Below are positions 1-21,200 of a DNA stretch of 64,000 nt, piece by piece; positions within the stretch are counted from its first letter, which is position 1; every line of letters starts with the position of its first letter. Both the position numbers and the translations under genes were made by a program. The notes beneath the pieces are model-generated. The model made no database searches. It was not told where the DNA came from and saw only the letters and a program-made list of their open reading frames with translations. The stretch is from Allokutzneria sp. A3M-2-11 16 (GTDB lineage: Bacteria; Actinomycetota; Actinomycetes; Mycobacteriales; Pseudonocardiaceae). The stretch spans positions 186,001 through 250,000 of the forward strand of contig NZ_JANAVO010000006.1 of assembly GCF_024213555.1 (NCBI RefSeq), in the 5' to 3' direction.

Positions 1-245
1 AAATCCCACCGCAGGTGAACAGCCGAGACACGCTGAACCTCGTCCGCGCCCACGTCGCGGCCGTGCTCGGGTACGAGGGACCGGAGGCCGTCGACGCGGA
101 CACCAATTTCTCCGACCTCGGTTTCGACTCGCTCACCGCGGTGGAGCTGCGGGACGCGCTCGCCGCCGCGACGGGGCGCGCACTGCCCAGCAGCCTGCTC
201 TTCGACCACCCGACCCCGGTCCGGCTCGCCCGGTACCTCCTCGAC
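1..245 (+). other. ACP domain of the preceding module
   Basis: An acyl carrier domain with the [11 protein letters not shown] signature (Ser39 counted from the GTG at 15) and the usual FDHPTP segment downstream. Its KS/AT or loading partners lie left of the window, so whether it belongs to a loading module or to an extension module cannot be decided. Confidence 0.9.
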
Positions 246-3200
246 GACAGCGCCGCTGAGGAGATCGTCGCGGCCGCCCACCACGACGAGCCGATCGCCG
301 TGGTCGGCATGGCGTGCCGGTTCCCCGGCGGTGTCACTTCGCCGGAGCAGCTGTGGCGACTGGTGGCCGACGAGCGGGACGCGATCACGTCGTTTCCGAC
401 CGACCGGGGGTGGACGGTCGAGGACGTTCCCGTCAAGGCGGGCGGATTCCTCGACACCGCAACGGAGTTCGACGCCGAGTTCTTCGGGATCTCGCCGCGC
501 GAAGCCCTGGCCATGGACCCCCAGCAGCGTGCGCTGCTGGAGACTTCGTGGGAGGCGTTCGAGCGCGCGGGGATCGACCCGCACGCGCTCCGCGGCAGCC
601 GCGCCGGGGTGTTCGTCGGGGTGACCGCCCAGGACTACGGACCCCGGCTGCACGAACCGGGACAGGAGTCCGGCGGATACCTGTTGACCGGCACCACGCC
701 GAGCGTCGCGTCCGGGCGGCTCGCCTACACCTACGGCTTCGAGGGCCCTGCGCTCACCGTCGACACCGCGTGCTCGTCCTCGCTGGTGGCGGTGCACTCC
801 GCGAGCCAGGCACTGCGCGCGGGGGAGTGCTCACTGGCGCTCGCCGGTGGCGCGGCCGTGCTGGCGACACCGGGGATGTTCGTCGAGTTCGCCCGTCAGG
901 GCGGGCTGTCGCCGGACGGCCGGTGCAAGGCGTTCTCCGCGAGCGCGGACGGGACCGGGTGGGCGGAGGGCGTCGGCCTGGTGCTGCTCGAACGGCTCTC
1001 CGACGCGCGGCGCAACGGCCACGAGGTCCTTGCGGTGATCCGGGGCTCGGCGATCAACTCCGACGGCGCGTCGAACGGCTTGACCGCGCCGAACGGCACG
1101 TCACAGCAACGCGTGATCCGCCAGGCACTGGCCAATGCCGGTCTCCGTCCGTCCGATGTGGACGTTGTGGAGGCGCACGGCACCGGGACCCGGCTCGGCG
1201 ATCCGATCGAGGCGAACGCGTTGATCGCGGCTTACGGCCAGGATCGTGACCGGCCGTTGTGGCTGGGCTCGTTGAAGTCGAACATCGGTCATTCTCAGGC
1301 CGCCGCCGGTGTGGGTGGCGTGATCAAGATGATTGAGGCGATGCGGCACGGCGTGCTCCCGAAGACTTTGCACGTCGACGAGCCGTCGCCGCACGTGGAC
1401 TGGACGACGGGCGAGGTCCGCCTGCTCGCCGAACCCGTGCCGTGGACCACGGACGTGCGCCGAGCCGCCGTCTCGTCGTTCGGTATCAGTGGGACCAACG
1501 CGCACGTGATCCTTGAGCAGGCGCCGGAGGCGCCCGGCAGGACGCCGACACCGGGACCGACGCCGTGGGTGGTCACCGCGAGGTCCGAGGTCGCGCTGCG
1601 CGAGGTGGCCGCACGACTGGAAACCGTGACGGCGAAGCCCGAAGACGTGGCTTTCACGCTGGCCGCGCGGTCGCCGCTACCGCGCCGAGCGGTGATCGTC
1701 GGTGACCACCTGGCCGGGCTGGCGGCCCTCGCGCGCGGAGAGAGCGCCGCGAACGTCGTGACTGGCACCGCCTCGGGCGGGCGGGTCGTTTTCGTGTTCC
1801 CCGGCCAGGGCTCGCAGTGGACCGGGATGGCTCAGGGCCTTCTGGAGCACGAGGTCTTCGCGGCGTCGATGGCGGACTGCGCGGCTGCCCTGGCGCCGCA
1901 CGTGGAGTGGGATCTCTTCGCGGAGCTGAACGGGCCGCTCGATCGCGTCGATGTCGTCCAGCCGGTCTTGTGGGCGGTCATGGTGTCCCTGGCGGCGCTG
2001 TGGCGGTCGTACGGGGTCGAGCCGGAGGCGGTCATCGGGCATTCGCAGGGCGAGATCGCCGCCGCGGCCGTTTCGGGTGCGCTGTCGTTGGCCGACGCGG
2101 CGAGGGTCGTCGCCCTGCGCAGCCGTGAGCTGCTGGCGTTGTCCGGCCGGGGTGGCATGGTGTCCGTGGCGACCGCCGATGTCGACGACCTGCTGACCGA
2201 GGGCATCGGTGTCGCGGCGGTGAACGGGCCCGGCTCGGTGGTGGTCTCCGGGGACGCGGACGGCTTGGACCGGCTGATGGACACGTGCGCGGCGCGGGAG
2301 ATCCGGGCCCGGCGGATTCCGGTGGACTACGCATCGCACTCCCACCACGTCGAGGACATCGAGGAGCGGCTTCGTGACGTCCTCGCACCGATCGAGCCGA
2401 GGCAGCCGGAGATCCCCTTCTTCTCCACGGTGACGGGGGAGTGGCTCGACGAACCCGTCGATTCCGGGTACTGGTACCGCAACCTCCGCCAGACTGTGCG
2501 CTTCGCCGATGCCGTCGAGCGGCTGCGGGCCGACGGCGTCGATGTCTTCGTCGAGGTCAGCCCGCATCCCGTGCTGCTCATGGGCATGCAGGAGGCCGAC
2601 GCGGTCGCGATCGGCTCGCTGCGCCGGGATGACGGCGGCCTCCAGCGGTTCCTGCTGTCGGTGGGCGAGGCCCACGCACACGGTGTGAGCGTCGACTGGG
2701 CTCCTGCGGTCGGGGGTGGGCGCCTCGTCGACCTGCCCACCTATCCGTTCCAGCGGCAGCGGTACTGGCTCACCGCCGCTGTCGGTGGAAGCTCCGGGCA
2801 TCCGTTGCTGGAGTCGGAGACGGCGCTCGCCGGAGGCGGAATAGTCCTCAGTGGACGCATCAGCGTCGAGCGCCACCCCTGGCTCGGTGATCACCGCGTG
2901 TTCGGCGCAGTCCTGTTGCCCGGGACGGCGTTCCTGGAGCTGACCGCCTACGCCGGTGCGCAGATCGGCTGCGGCTCGGTCGAAGAGCTGGTCCTGGAAG
3001 CACCGCTCGTGCTCGACGGTGAGGTGGAGCTCCAGCTCGTCGTGGACGCCGAGCACCGCGTGACTGTCCACTCGCGACAGAGCGGCCGGGAGTGGACGTG
3101 CCACGCACGCGGAGTGCTCGCCGAAGCAGGGGAGCCCGCCGAGGCGCTGGCGTGGCCACCGACGAACGCCGAGGTGATCGACCCGGCGGAGCTGTACGAC

Positions 3201-5116
3201 CGGCTGGCCGGGATCGGGCACCACTACGGGCCCGCGTTCCAGGGCGTGCGGGCGGCCTGGCGCAGTGGCGAGGACGTCTACGCGGAGATCGAGATCGCGG
3301 GTGAGGCCGGGTTCGCGGCGCGGCTCGACGCGGCGCTGCACCCCGGCCTGCTGACGGCTGACGAAGCGCGGCTGCCCTTCTCGTGGACCGGCTGCACGGT
3401 GCGGTCCACCAGCGCGCAGCGCCTGCGGGCGAGGCTTTCGGCCGGCGGGATGCTGGTGACCGACGACCGGGGAGAACCCGTGGTCACCGTGCGGTCGCTG
3501 TCAATGCGCCCGATGACGCCGACCGGGCGCGGTTCGCTCAGCGTCATCGCGTGGGAGCCACTGGAACTGCCGGAGGCGACGGCCGACCCGGAGATCCCGC
3601 TCATGGTCACCGCGGGTGGCGTCAGTGAGCGCCTGCACAGCGTGCTTTCCCTGCTGCACGAGGGAACCGACGCAGTGATCATGACGAGCCGGGCGGTCGG
3701 TGAGGGCGCCACCGATCTGGCGGGCGCCGCTGTGTGGGGGCTCGTCCGGTCCGCGCAGTCGGAGCGGCACGGGCGGGTGATCCTGGTGGACAGCGACGAC
3801 ACGGATGCTTCGCTGGCCGCGCTCCCGCGCGTGATCGCCTCCGCGGCACCGCAGGTCGCGCTCCGTGAAGGGCGGGCACTCGTCCCTCGCCTGACCGCCT
3901 TGCCGCAGCGGGAAAGCACACCGGTCCGGCTGACGGGGACCGCGCTGATCACCGGCGGCACCGGAGCGCTCGGCAGCCTCTTCGCCCGCCACCTCGTGCG
4001 GGAACACGATGTCGAACGCGTCGTGCTGACCAGCCGCCGCGGCATGGACGCCCCCGGCGCGCGAGAGCTGCGCGCCGAGCTCGGGTCCACTGTGGACATC
4101 ATCGCGTGCGACACCGCCGACCGAGCCGCCGTCGCCGAGCTGCTGGCGGGCTTGCCGGAGCTGGACGTGGTGATCCACGCGGCCGGGGTGCTCGACGACG
4201 GGCTGATCAGCGAGATGACCCCGGAGCGGATCGATGCGGTCCTGCGCCCCAAAGTCGACGCCGCGTGGAACCTGCACGAGCTGACCAAGGACCGCGAACT
4301 GGCCGCGTTCGTGATGTTCTCCTCCGTGATCGGCGTGCTGGGTGGGGCGGGACAGGGCAACTACGCGGCGGCGAACGCCTACCTCGACGCGCTCGCCCAG
4401 CACCGTCACGAGGCCGGTCTGCCCGCGCTGTCCCTGGCGTGGGGGTTGTGGGACCGGCCAAGCGGGATGACCGGGCACCTCGCCGACGCGGACCTGCGGC
4501 GGCTCGCGCGGACCGGGGTGTTCCCGTTGAGCGAGCGGGACGGGCTGCGCTTGTTCGACCTCGCCCTCGCGTCGGGGCTGCCCGTCGTGGTTCCCGCCAA
4601 CCTCGACCTGGCGAAGCGGGTCGCGCCAACCGCGCCACGGCGGGTGGAACCGTTGGGGCAGCGGCTGACCGGGATGTCGGAGAGGGAACGGGAGAAGGCC
4701 GTGCTGGAGCTGGTGCGGGCGCAGACCGCGGCCGTGCTCGGCCACGCCGACCCCGCCGTGGTCGACCCGGACCGGGCGTTCAAGGAGCTGGGCTTCGACT
4801 CGCTGACGGCGCTGGACCTGCGGAACCGGCTGGCCGCCGCGGTGGGGGCCCGGTTGACCGCCACGCTGGTCTTCGACCACCCCACGCCCGCGCGGCTGGC
4901 CCGGCACGTGCTCACCGCGCTCGGCCCGGTGCGCTCCGCCGCCGAGATCGCGCTCGCGGAGCTGGAGGTGCCGTCCGGGGACGAGCGGGAGCGAGCGGGG
5001 ATCGCGGCGCGGCTGCGGGCGCTCGCGCGGCTCTGGGACGTCGAGGACGCCGACGAGCTGGACACGGCCACCGATGAGGAGATGTTCGCGTTGATCGAGA
5101 ACGAGCTGGGTGTGTG

Positions 5117-5117
<1 letters not shown>
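1..5117 (+). CDS. Modular type I PKS, 5'-truncated: ACP / module 1 (KS-AT-DH-KR-ACP)
   Basis: The reading frame is open to the left edge (first full codon at 3). The GTG at 15 falls directly before an ACP, so it is not the real start and the gene continues upstream. Residues below count from that GTG. An ACP (about 1-80, phosphopantetheine Ser39 in GFDSL) closes an upstream loading or extension module. One complete module follows: KS 92-505, AT 590-880, DH 928-1190, KR 1309-1490, ACP about 1560-1630. Residues 1635-1700 form a class 1b C-terminal docking domain (helical stretch, then an acidic [13 protein letters not shown]-type end) that should hand the chain to the next protein. The stop shares one base with the next ATG (TGATG), implying translational coupling. 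This should be an early elongation protein of the line; the loading module is outside the window. Function is certain by motif; the true start is not visible. Confidence 0.96.
288..4890 (+). other. PKS module 1: KS-AT(methylmalonyl)-DH-KR(B)-ACP
   Basis: KS has Cys253 in DTACSSS, EAHGTGT and KSNIGH. AT has GHSQG (Ser677) and YASH (772-775), the methylmalonyl signature. DH keeps the HxxxGxxxxP motif (His960) and YGPAFQG, but its second motif reads [10 protein letters not shown], lacking the usual HP before LLDAALH; the Asp is still present. KR has TGGTG, LDD (B-type) and Tyr1450. ACP Ser1596 is in GFDSL. Predicted output is an alpha-methyl alkene, provided the DH is active. Confidence 0.9.
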
Positions 5118-12229
<7,112 letters not shown>

Positions 12230-12232
12230 TCT

Positions 12233-12238
12233 GAGGAG
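12233..12238 (+). promoter_or_regulatory. Ribosome binding site, module 4-5 gene
   Basis: GAGGAG lies 13 bases before ATG 12252. It supports that ATG over the much longer upstream open frame (from 11730), whose extra 174 residues are an arginine/proline-rich out-of-frame reading of the previous gene. Confidence 0.6.
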
Positions 12239-12251
12239 AAGCGACCCACCG

Positions 12252-15200
12252 ATGGCGAACGACGACAAGCTCCTCGACCACCTCAAGTGGATGACAGCGG
12301 AACTGCGCCGCACCAAGAACCGGTTGCAGGAGGTGGAGTCCGCCCCGATCGCGATCGTCGCGACGGCCTGCCGTTACCCGGGTGGGGTGTTCTCGCCGGA
12401 ACAGCTGTGGCGGCTGGTCGCCGACGAAGTGGACGCGATCTCGCCGACCCCACCGGGCCGAGGGTGGGACCTGGCCGCGCTGCACGACCCCGACCCGGAC
12501 CGGCCGGGCGGCTGCACCACCCGCGAGGCCGGTTTCCTCACCGCGCCGGGCGACTTCGACGCGGAGTTCTTCGGGATCTCCCCGCGCGAGGCGACCGCGA
12601 TGGACCCGCAGCAGCGGCTGCTGCTGGAGATCTCGTGGGAGGCGTTCGAGCGCGCCGGGCTGGACCCGACCGCGTTGGGTGGGCGCGCGATCGGCGTGTT
12701 CACCGGCACGAACGGCCAGGACTACAGCCCGAGGGCGGAGCGCGCGCCGAAGGAGCTCGAAGGGCACCTGCTGACCGGGACCGCGGCGAGCGTCGCCTCC
12801 GGCCGGGTGGCTTACACGTTCGGTCTGGAGGGCCCGGCGATCACCGTGGACACCGCGTGCTCGTCGTCCCTGGTTGCCCTGCACCTGGCCGCCCAGTCGA
12901 TCCGGCGCGGGGAGTGCGAGCTCGCCCTGGCCGGGGGTGCGACCGTGCTCGCGGGCCCTGGGCCGTTCGTGGAGTTCAGCCGTCAGCGCGGGCTCGCCCC
13001 GGACGGTCGCTGCAAGTCCTTCTCCGCCACCGCGGACGGGACGGCGTGGGGTGAGGGCGCCGGAGTGGTGCTGCTCGCCCGGCTCGCCGACGCGCGACGG
13101 CTCGGCCTGCCCGTGCTCGCCGTCCTGCGGGGCAGCGCGGTCAACTCCGATGGCGCCTCCAACGGGCTGACCGCCCCCAACGGCCCGGCCCAGGAACGGG
13201 TCATCCGCGCCGCGTTGGCCGACGCCGGGCTGACACCGTCCGATGTGGACGTCGTGGAGGCGCACGGCACCGGTACCGCGCTCGGTGATCCGATCGAGGC
13301 CCACGCGCTGCTGGCGACCTATGGCAAGGACCGCGCGAGCCCGCTGTGGCTCGGTTCGGTCAAGTCCAACATCGGCCACACCGCCGCCGCGGCCGGGGTC
13401 GCCGGTGTGATCAAGATGGTCGAGGCGATGCGGCACGGCGTGCTCCCGCGCACGCTGCACGTGGACTCGCCGACCCCGCACGTGGACTGGTCGGCGGGCG
13501 AGGTCCGTCTGCTCACCGAATCCGTGCCGTGGACCGGGGAGACCCGCCGCGCCGGTGTGTCCGCGTTCGGGATGAGCGGCACCAACGCTCATGTGATCAT
13601 CGAGGAGGCTTCGCCCGTCGAGGAAGAGCCCCGCACCGCGTCGGGTCCGTACGTGCCCTGGGTGCTGTCGGCGCGGTCGGAGACCGCGTTGCGGGCCCAG
13701 GCGGAGAGCCTGCTCGGTATTGCCGAGAACTCCGCCGATGTCGGGTATTCCTTGACACTGAAGGCGAATCTGCCGCACCGCGCGGTGATCGTCGGTGACC
13801 ATCACGCCGCATTGACCGCGCTCGCCCGGTCGGCGCCGCATCCCGCGGTGGTCACCGGATCCGGTTCGGGGCGCACGGTGTTCGTGTTCCCCGGGCAGGG
13901 CTCGCAGTGGACCGGCATGGCCGTCGATCTCCTCGGGAACGAGGTCTTCGCGGAGTCGATGTCCGCCTGTGCCAAGGCTTTGGCGCCGCACGTCTCCTGG
14001 GATCTGTTCGAGGAGTTGAACGGCCCGCTTGAGCGCGTCGATGTGGTGCAGCCCGTGCTGTGGGCCGTGATGGTGTCTCTTGCGGCGTTGTGGCGGTCCT
14101 ACGGGGTTGAGCCCGCTGCGGTGGTTGGTCATTCGCAGGGGGAGATCGCGGCTGCCTGTGTCGCGGGTGCGCTTTCGCTGGAGGATGCGGCGAAGGTGGT
14201 GGCGCTGCGGAGTCGTGAGCTGCTGGCGTTGTCGGGCCTTGGTGGCATGGTGTCGGTGGCGACCGGTGATGTCAGCGATCTGCTCACCGAGGGCATCGGT
14301 GTCGCCGCTGTGAACGGGCCGGGCTCGGTGGTGATCTCGGGCGACGCGGATGCGCTGGACACCCTCGTCGCGACGTGCGAAGCGCGGGGCATCAGGGCGC
14401 GGCGCGTCCCCGTGGATTACGCGTCGCATTCGCATCACGTCGAGCGGATTCGGGGCCGCTTGGCGGAGGTGTTGGCGGGGATTGAGCCGAGGCGGCCGGA
14501 GATCCCGTTCTTCTCGACGGTAACGGGCACGTGGCTTGATGAGCCTGTTGATTCCGGTTACTGGTACCGCAATCTGCGTGAGACGGTCCTTTTTGGACAG
14601 GCGACGCGGGAGCTTCTTCGGGATCATGGGGTTTTCGTTGAGGTGAGCCCGCATCCGGTGCTCGCGGTCGGGGTGCAGGAGAGCATCGAAGCCGCGCAGG
14701 CCGACGCCGCCACCGTGGGGTCGCTGCGGCGCGGTGCGGGCGGCGTGGAGCAGTTCATGGCGTCCTTGGCGGAGGCGCACGTGCACGGCGCACCTGTCGA
14801 CTGGACGTCCTTCTTCCCCGGTGCGCGGCGTGTCGACCTCCCGACTTACCCGTTCCAACGGCAGCGCTACTGGCTCGAAGCCGAGCAGGCCACCGGTTCC
14901 GACCCCACGGAGGCGTGGTTCTGGGCTGCGGTGGACCGCTCCGACGCCGCGGAGCTGGCCGCGACGATCAAAGCCGACCCCGCCGCGGTCGAAGAGCTGC
15001 TGCCGTCGCTCGCCGACTGGCGCAGGCGCGGCAAGCAACACTCCACTGTGGACTCGTGGCGCTATCGGATCTCCTGGCGCCGCGTGCCGGAGCCTGTGGG
15101 CGTTCTCGGCGGAACGTGGCGCGTGGTCGGGGACGACGGCCTCGTGGCCGCTCTGGAACGGGCCGGTGCACGGATCACCGACGACGCGGACAACCTCCTG

Positions 15201-18200
15201 GTCGTGGCGCCATCGGATGTCGCGGACACGGTCTCCCTGCTGCGCGAGCAGGGCGGCGCGCGGTTGTGGCTGGTGACGCGCGGCGCGGTCGCGGTCGGCG
15301 CGGCGGACCCGCCGGGCGATCCCGAGCAGGCGGCGGTCTGGGGGCTCGGGCGGGTCGCCGGACTGGAGAGCCCGCAGTCCTGGGGCGGCCTGGTGGACCT
15401 GCCGCGCGATGCCGATGAACGGGTGCTCGACCGGTTGTGCGCGGTGCTCGCCGCCCCCGGCGACGAGGACCAGATCGCGGTGCGCGGCGACGGGGTGTTC
15501 GTGCGGCGGCTCGTCCCCGCCCCGGCCGGTGGTGGCGGGACCTGGCGGCCAAGGGGAACGGTGCTGATCACCGGGGGCACGGGCGCGTTGGCCACGCACG
15601 TGGCGCGGTGGGTAGCCGCGAACGGTGCCGATCACATCGTGCTCGCCAGCCGCAGCGGTCCTTCGGCGCCTGGTGCGCGGGAACTGTGGGAGGAGCTGGC
15701 CGGGACGCGGGTGACCGTCGCCGCGTGTGATGTGACCGATCGCGCGGCCCTCGCCGCGTTGGTGGCCGAGCACCCGCCGAACTCGGTGTTCCACACCGCC
15801 GGGGTCGGCCAGCTGACCCGGATCGGCGAGACCACCGACGCCGAGGTCGCCGCGGTGCTGAACGCGAAGGTCCTCGGCGCACGGCACCTGGACGAGCTGC
15901 TGGGCGAGCTGGACGCTTTCGTGCTGTTCTCCTCCAACGCCGGGGTGTGGGGCAGCGGTGGACAGGGCGTCTACGCCGCTGCGAACGCCCATCTCGACGC
16001 GCTGGCCGAGCAGCGACGGGCACGCGGGCTGACCGCGACCTCGGTGGCGTGGGGTGCTTGGGGTGGAACGGGAATCGCCGCCGAGGACGCCGCGGCCGAC
16101 CACCTCGCCAAGCACGGCCTTCGCCCCATGGACCCGGAACTGGCCATCAGCGCGCTCAGCCGGGCACTGGAGCTCGACGAGACCTTCGTCGCGGTGGCCG
16201 ACGTGGACTGGGAACGGTTCCTCCCGATCTTCACCTCCGCGCGCCGCCGCCCGCTGCTGGACGAGCTGCCGCAGGCCAGGAAGCTGCGCGCGGCCGCGCC
16301 GGCGGGGGAGAGCGAGCTGCGCGAGCGCCTGGCCGGGTTGCCGGAGCGGGATCAGCACGCCGCGCTCGTCACCCTCGTCCGCGAGCAGGCGGCGGCGGTG
16401 CTCGGTCACCAGGGGACGGAGGCGATCGTCGCCGACCGCGCGTTCCGCGACCTGGGCTTCGACTCGCTGACCTCGGTGCGTCTGCGCAACGGCCTCGGCG
16501 CCGCGACCGGGCTCCGGCTGCCGACGACGCTGGTGTTCGACCACCCCAACCCGGACGCGCTCGCCGGCTACCTGCGCGTGGAGCTGCTGGGTGGCGCGGA
16601 ACCGGTCGCCGCCGACGCACGGTCCACTGTGGACGAGCCGATCGCGATCGTCGCGATGAGCTGCCGCTACCCGGGCGGGGCGGAGTCGCCGGAGCAGCTG
16701 TGGCGGTTGCTCGCCGACGGCGTCGACACCGTGGGACCCGCCCCGGCTGACCGGGGCTGGAACATCGAGGACGTCTTCCACCCGGACCCGGACCACCCCG
16801 GTACCACCTACGTTCGCGAAGGCGCGTTCGTCGAGGACATCGGCCGTTTCGACGCCGCCCTGTTCGGCATCGCCCCACGGGAGGCGATCGCGATGGACCC
16901 CCAGCAGCGGTTGTTGCTGGAGGCGTCGTGGGAGGTGTTCGAGCGGGCCGGGATCGACCCCACCGGCCTCCGTGGCGCGCAGGCGGGGGTGTTCGTCGGC
17001 GCGATGGCGCAGGGATACGGCGCCGGTACCCGTCAGGCCGCCGAAGGAGCCGAGGGCTACTTCCTGACCGGTGGCGCGACCTCGGTCATCTCCGGTCGGG
17101 TGGCGTACACCTTCGGGCTGGAAGGCCCCGCGGTCACGGTGGACACGGCGTGCTCGTCGTCCTTGGTGGCGCTGCACCTGGCGTGCCAGGCGTTGCGGCA
17201 GGGCGAATGCACGGTGGCGCTCGCCGGTGGTGTGACGGTCGTGGTCACGCCGACCGCGTTCGTGGAGTTCAGCCGCCAGCGCGGTCTGGCCCCGGACGGC
17301 CGGTGCAAGCCCTTCGCGGCCGCGGCGGACGGGACCGCGTGGGGTGAAGGCGTCGGGGTGCTGCTGCTGGAGCGGTTGTCCGACGCGGAGCGCAACGGTC
17401 ACCCGGTCCTGGCCGTCGTGCGAGGCTCGGCGGTCAACTCGGACGGGGCTTCGAACGGGCTCAGCGCGCCGAACGGGCTTTCCCAGCAACGAGTCATCCG
17501 CGCGGCACTGGCCAACGCGGGTCTTGGACCGTCCGATGTGGACGTTGTGGAGGCGCACGGTACCGGCACCGCGCTCGGGGACCCGATCGAGGCGCAGGCG
17601 GTGATCGCCACCTACGGCCAGGACCGCGAACGCCCGCTGTGGCTGGGCTCGGTCAAGTCCAACATCGGTCACACCGCCGCGGCGTCGGGTGTCGCGGGCG
17701 TGATCAAGATGGTCGAGTCGATGCGCACGGGTGTGCTGCCGAAGACCTTGCACGTGGACGAGCCCACCCCGCACGTGGACTGGTCCGCAGGCGACGTCGC
17801 GTTGCTGACGGAGAACGTCGAGTGGTCTGGTGATCGGCGTCGTGCGGGTGTTTCGTCCTTCGGGGTGTCGGGCACCAACGCACACGTCATCCTCGAACAA
17901 CCGCCGACACGGCCGTCCATGCCGGTGCGGCCGGACAACGACTCCACCGCGTGGGTTCTGTCCGCGGAGGGCGACCTCGGAGCGCAGGCGCTCAAGCTGC
18001 ACGAGTTCGCGTCTCGGAGGGCGGATCTGCGGGCACTCGACATCGGGTACTCGTTGGCGGTCTCGCGCGCCTATCTCCGCAAGCGCGCTGTCGTGCTGGG
18101 AAACAGGGATGACCTCCTCACCGGGCTCCAAGCCCTGGCGGAGGGCCGCGCGGCATCGAACGTGATCGAGGCGGAGACGGCTGAGGGCAAGCTGGCGTTC

Positions 18201-21200
18201 CTGTTCTCCGGTCAGGGTTCGCAGCGGGCGGGCATGGGGCGTTCGCTGTACGAGGCGTATCCCGTGTTCGCCGATGCGTTCGACGCGGTGTGCGCCGAGT
18301 TTGACTTGCCAGTGCGCCAAGCCGTGTTCGACGGGGACGGGCTGGACCAGACCCAGTTCACACAGACCGGGTTGTTCGCTCTCGAGGTCGCGCTGTTCTG
18401 GTTGCTGCACAGCTGGGGTTTGCGGCCCGACCACCTCCTGGGGCACTCGGTCGGGGAGCTGGCCGCGGCCCACGTGTCCGGCGTGCTGTCGTTGAGCGAC
18501 GCGTGCCGCTTGGTGGAGGCGCGAGGCCGCTTGATGCAGGCCCTGCCGACCGGCGGCGCGATGGTGTCCGTCGAGGCGTCAGTAGACGAGGTTCGGGAAC
18601 ACCTGGGCGGTGCGAGCATCGCGGCGGTGAACGGTCCACTGTCGACGGTGATCTCCGGTGACGCCGATGAGGTGTTGGAGATCGCGAAGCGGTGGAAGCA
18701 CAAGCGGTTGCGGACCAGTCACGCGTTCCACTCGGCCCACATGGACGGCATGCTGGACGACTTCCGGGCCGTGGCGCAGGACTGCACCTTCAACGCGCCG
18801 CGAATTCCGATCGTGCAGAACACACTCGGCGACATCACCACGGCCGAGTACTGGGTTCGGCACGTCCGCGACGCGGTGCTCTTCCACGACGGCATGACCC
18901 GCCTGTACGACAACGGGGTCCGCGCCTGCGTGGAGATCGGGCCGGACGGTGTGCTCAGCGCACTCGGACAGACGTGTGTCGAGGACATGGTGTTCATTCC
19001 CGTGCTGCGCAAGGACCGCGATGAGGCCGAGTCGCTGACTCGCGCCGTCGCGCACACGCACGCGCTGGGATTCGATGTCGACCTGGCGCCGCTCTTCCCT
19101 GGCGCGCATCGGGTCGATCTGCCGACCTACGCCTTCCAGCGGCGGCACTACTGGCTTGAGTCCGAGTCCCGCACCCAAGGGTTGCTGGGCGCCGCTTTGC
19201 CGCTGGCCGAGCAGGACGCTCTGGTCTTCAGCACGACGTTGTCACTCGGCACGCACCCGTGGCTCGGCGATCACGTCGTGCTCGGCGAGGTGCTGGTGCC
19301 GGGGACCGCGTTCGTCGAGTTCGCGCTGCGGGCCGGGGACGAGGTCGGGTGCGGTCTCGTCGACGAGCTGGTCCTGAACGCCCCGCTCGCCCTGCCTCCT
19401 CGCGGAGAGGTCGGAGTCCAGGTGTCGGTCGGAGCACTGGACGAGTCCGGTTCGCGGTCGTTCAGCGTGCATTCCCGTGTCGGTGAGGGGGAGTGGACCC
19501 GCCACGCGAGCGGTGTTCTGCGTGAAGGCGCACCGTCCGGCACCGAGCTGCGGCCGTGGCCACCGGTCGATGCGTCCTCTGTGGACGTTTCACGGCTGTA
19601 CGACCAGCTGGCCGGGCAGGGATACGGCTACGGCCCGGTGTTCCAGGGCCTGACTGCCGCGTGGCGCCGAGGGGATGAGGTCTTCGCGGAGGTCGCGCTG
19701 CCGGAAGGCGCCGACGCGTCGGGCTTCGCTCTGCACCCGGCTTTGCTGGACTCAGCGCTGCACGTGCTCGGCTTCTCCGCCCTCGCCGAGGACCAGCGCA
19801 CGCGACTGCCCTTCTCGTGGCGAGGTATCGCGTTGTTCGCGGAGGGCGCGTCGGCGCTGCGAGTGCGCGTCGCGGTCGTGGGACCGGACGAGGTCTCGGT
19901 CACCGTCGCGGACACCACTGGGGCTCCGGTCGCGGTGATCGAGTCCTTGGTTCTGCGCGCGGTGTCCCAGGTCGCCACGCGGCTCCCCGAGGAACTGCTG
20001 ACCGTCGACCTCGTGCCGCTGCCCGAGGGGGATCAGTCCACAGTGGACTTCGAGGTCGTCGAGTGCGACGACCCGGCCTCCGCGCTGGCGGCGATCCGGT
20101 CCTGGGACGCCGACAAGCTCCTGGTGCTCGCCACATCCGGTTCGGGCCTGCCCGCCGCCGGTGTGCGCGGGCTGGTCGCATCGGCGCAGTCGGAGCAACC
20201 CGATCGCTTCGTCCTGCTGGAAGGTCCCGGCAGCGCGGCCGCCGCGGCCGTGGCTTCGGGGGAGCCGCACGTCGTCGTGCGCGACGGTTCGTTGTTCGCA
20301 CCTCGGCTGACCCGGCCGGACGCCGGGCTGACGGTGCCCGGCCCGGAATGGCGCCTTGCCGTGGCGGAGCCGGGTACCGTCGACGGGCTCGCGCTCGTCA
20401 CCGCACCACGGGAACCCCTCGGAGACGGCCAGGTTCGGATCGGAGTGCGCGCCGCCGGGGTGAACTTCCGCGACGTCCTGATCACGCTCGGCATGTACCC
20501 CGGTGACGGTGTGCTCGGTTCCGAGGTCGCGGGCGTGGTGCTCGAAGCGGCGCAGGGAACCGGTTTCGCCCCTGGTGACCGTGTGTTCGGCTTGGTACCG
20601 GCGGGGATCGGCCCGGTCGCGGTCGCCGACGCCCGGATGATCGCGACCATCCCTGAGGACTGGTCCTTCGCCCGCGCCGCCTCGGTGCCGGTGGTGTTCC
20701 TGACGGCCTACCACGCTCTTGTGGGGCTCGGCGGGCTGAAGCGCGGCCAGTCCGTGCTGGTGCACTCCGCCGCGGGCGGGGTCGGGATGGCGGCGGTGCA
20801 GATCGCGCGCCATATCGGCGCGGAGGTCTTCGGCACGGCGAGCCCGGCGAAGTGGGATGCCACGGGTCTCGACGCGGATCATGTCGCCAGTTCGCGTGCT
20901 CTTGGCTTCGCGACGCGGTTCCCTCAGGTCGACGTGGTGCTCAACGCGTTGACCGGGGAGTTCACCGACGCCTCCCTGGGGCTGCTCAAGCCGGGCGGGC
21001 GGTTCGTCGAGATGGGCAAGGCCGACGTCCGCGAGGGGACCCTGGCATTCGACCTGGTGGACCTCGATCCCACCCGGATCGGCGAGATGCTCGCCGAGAT
21101 CCTGGCGCTGTTCGCCTCGGGGGCGCTGACCCCGCTCCCGACGCGCGCGTGGGACGTGCGCCAGGCGAAGGACGCGTTCCGCTTCCTCAGCCAGGCCAAG

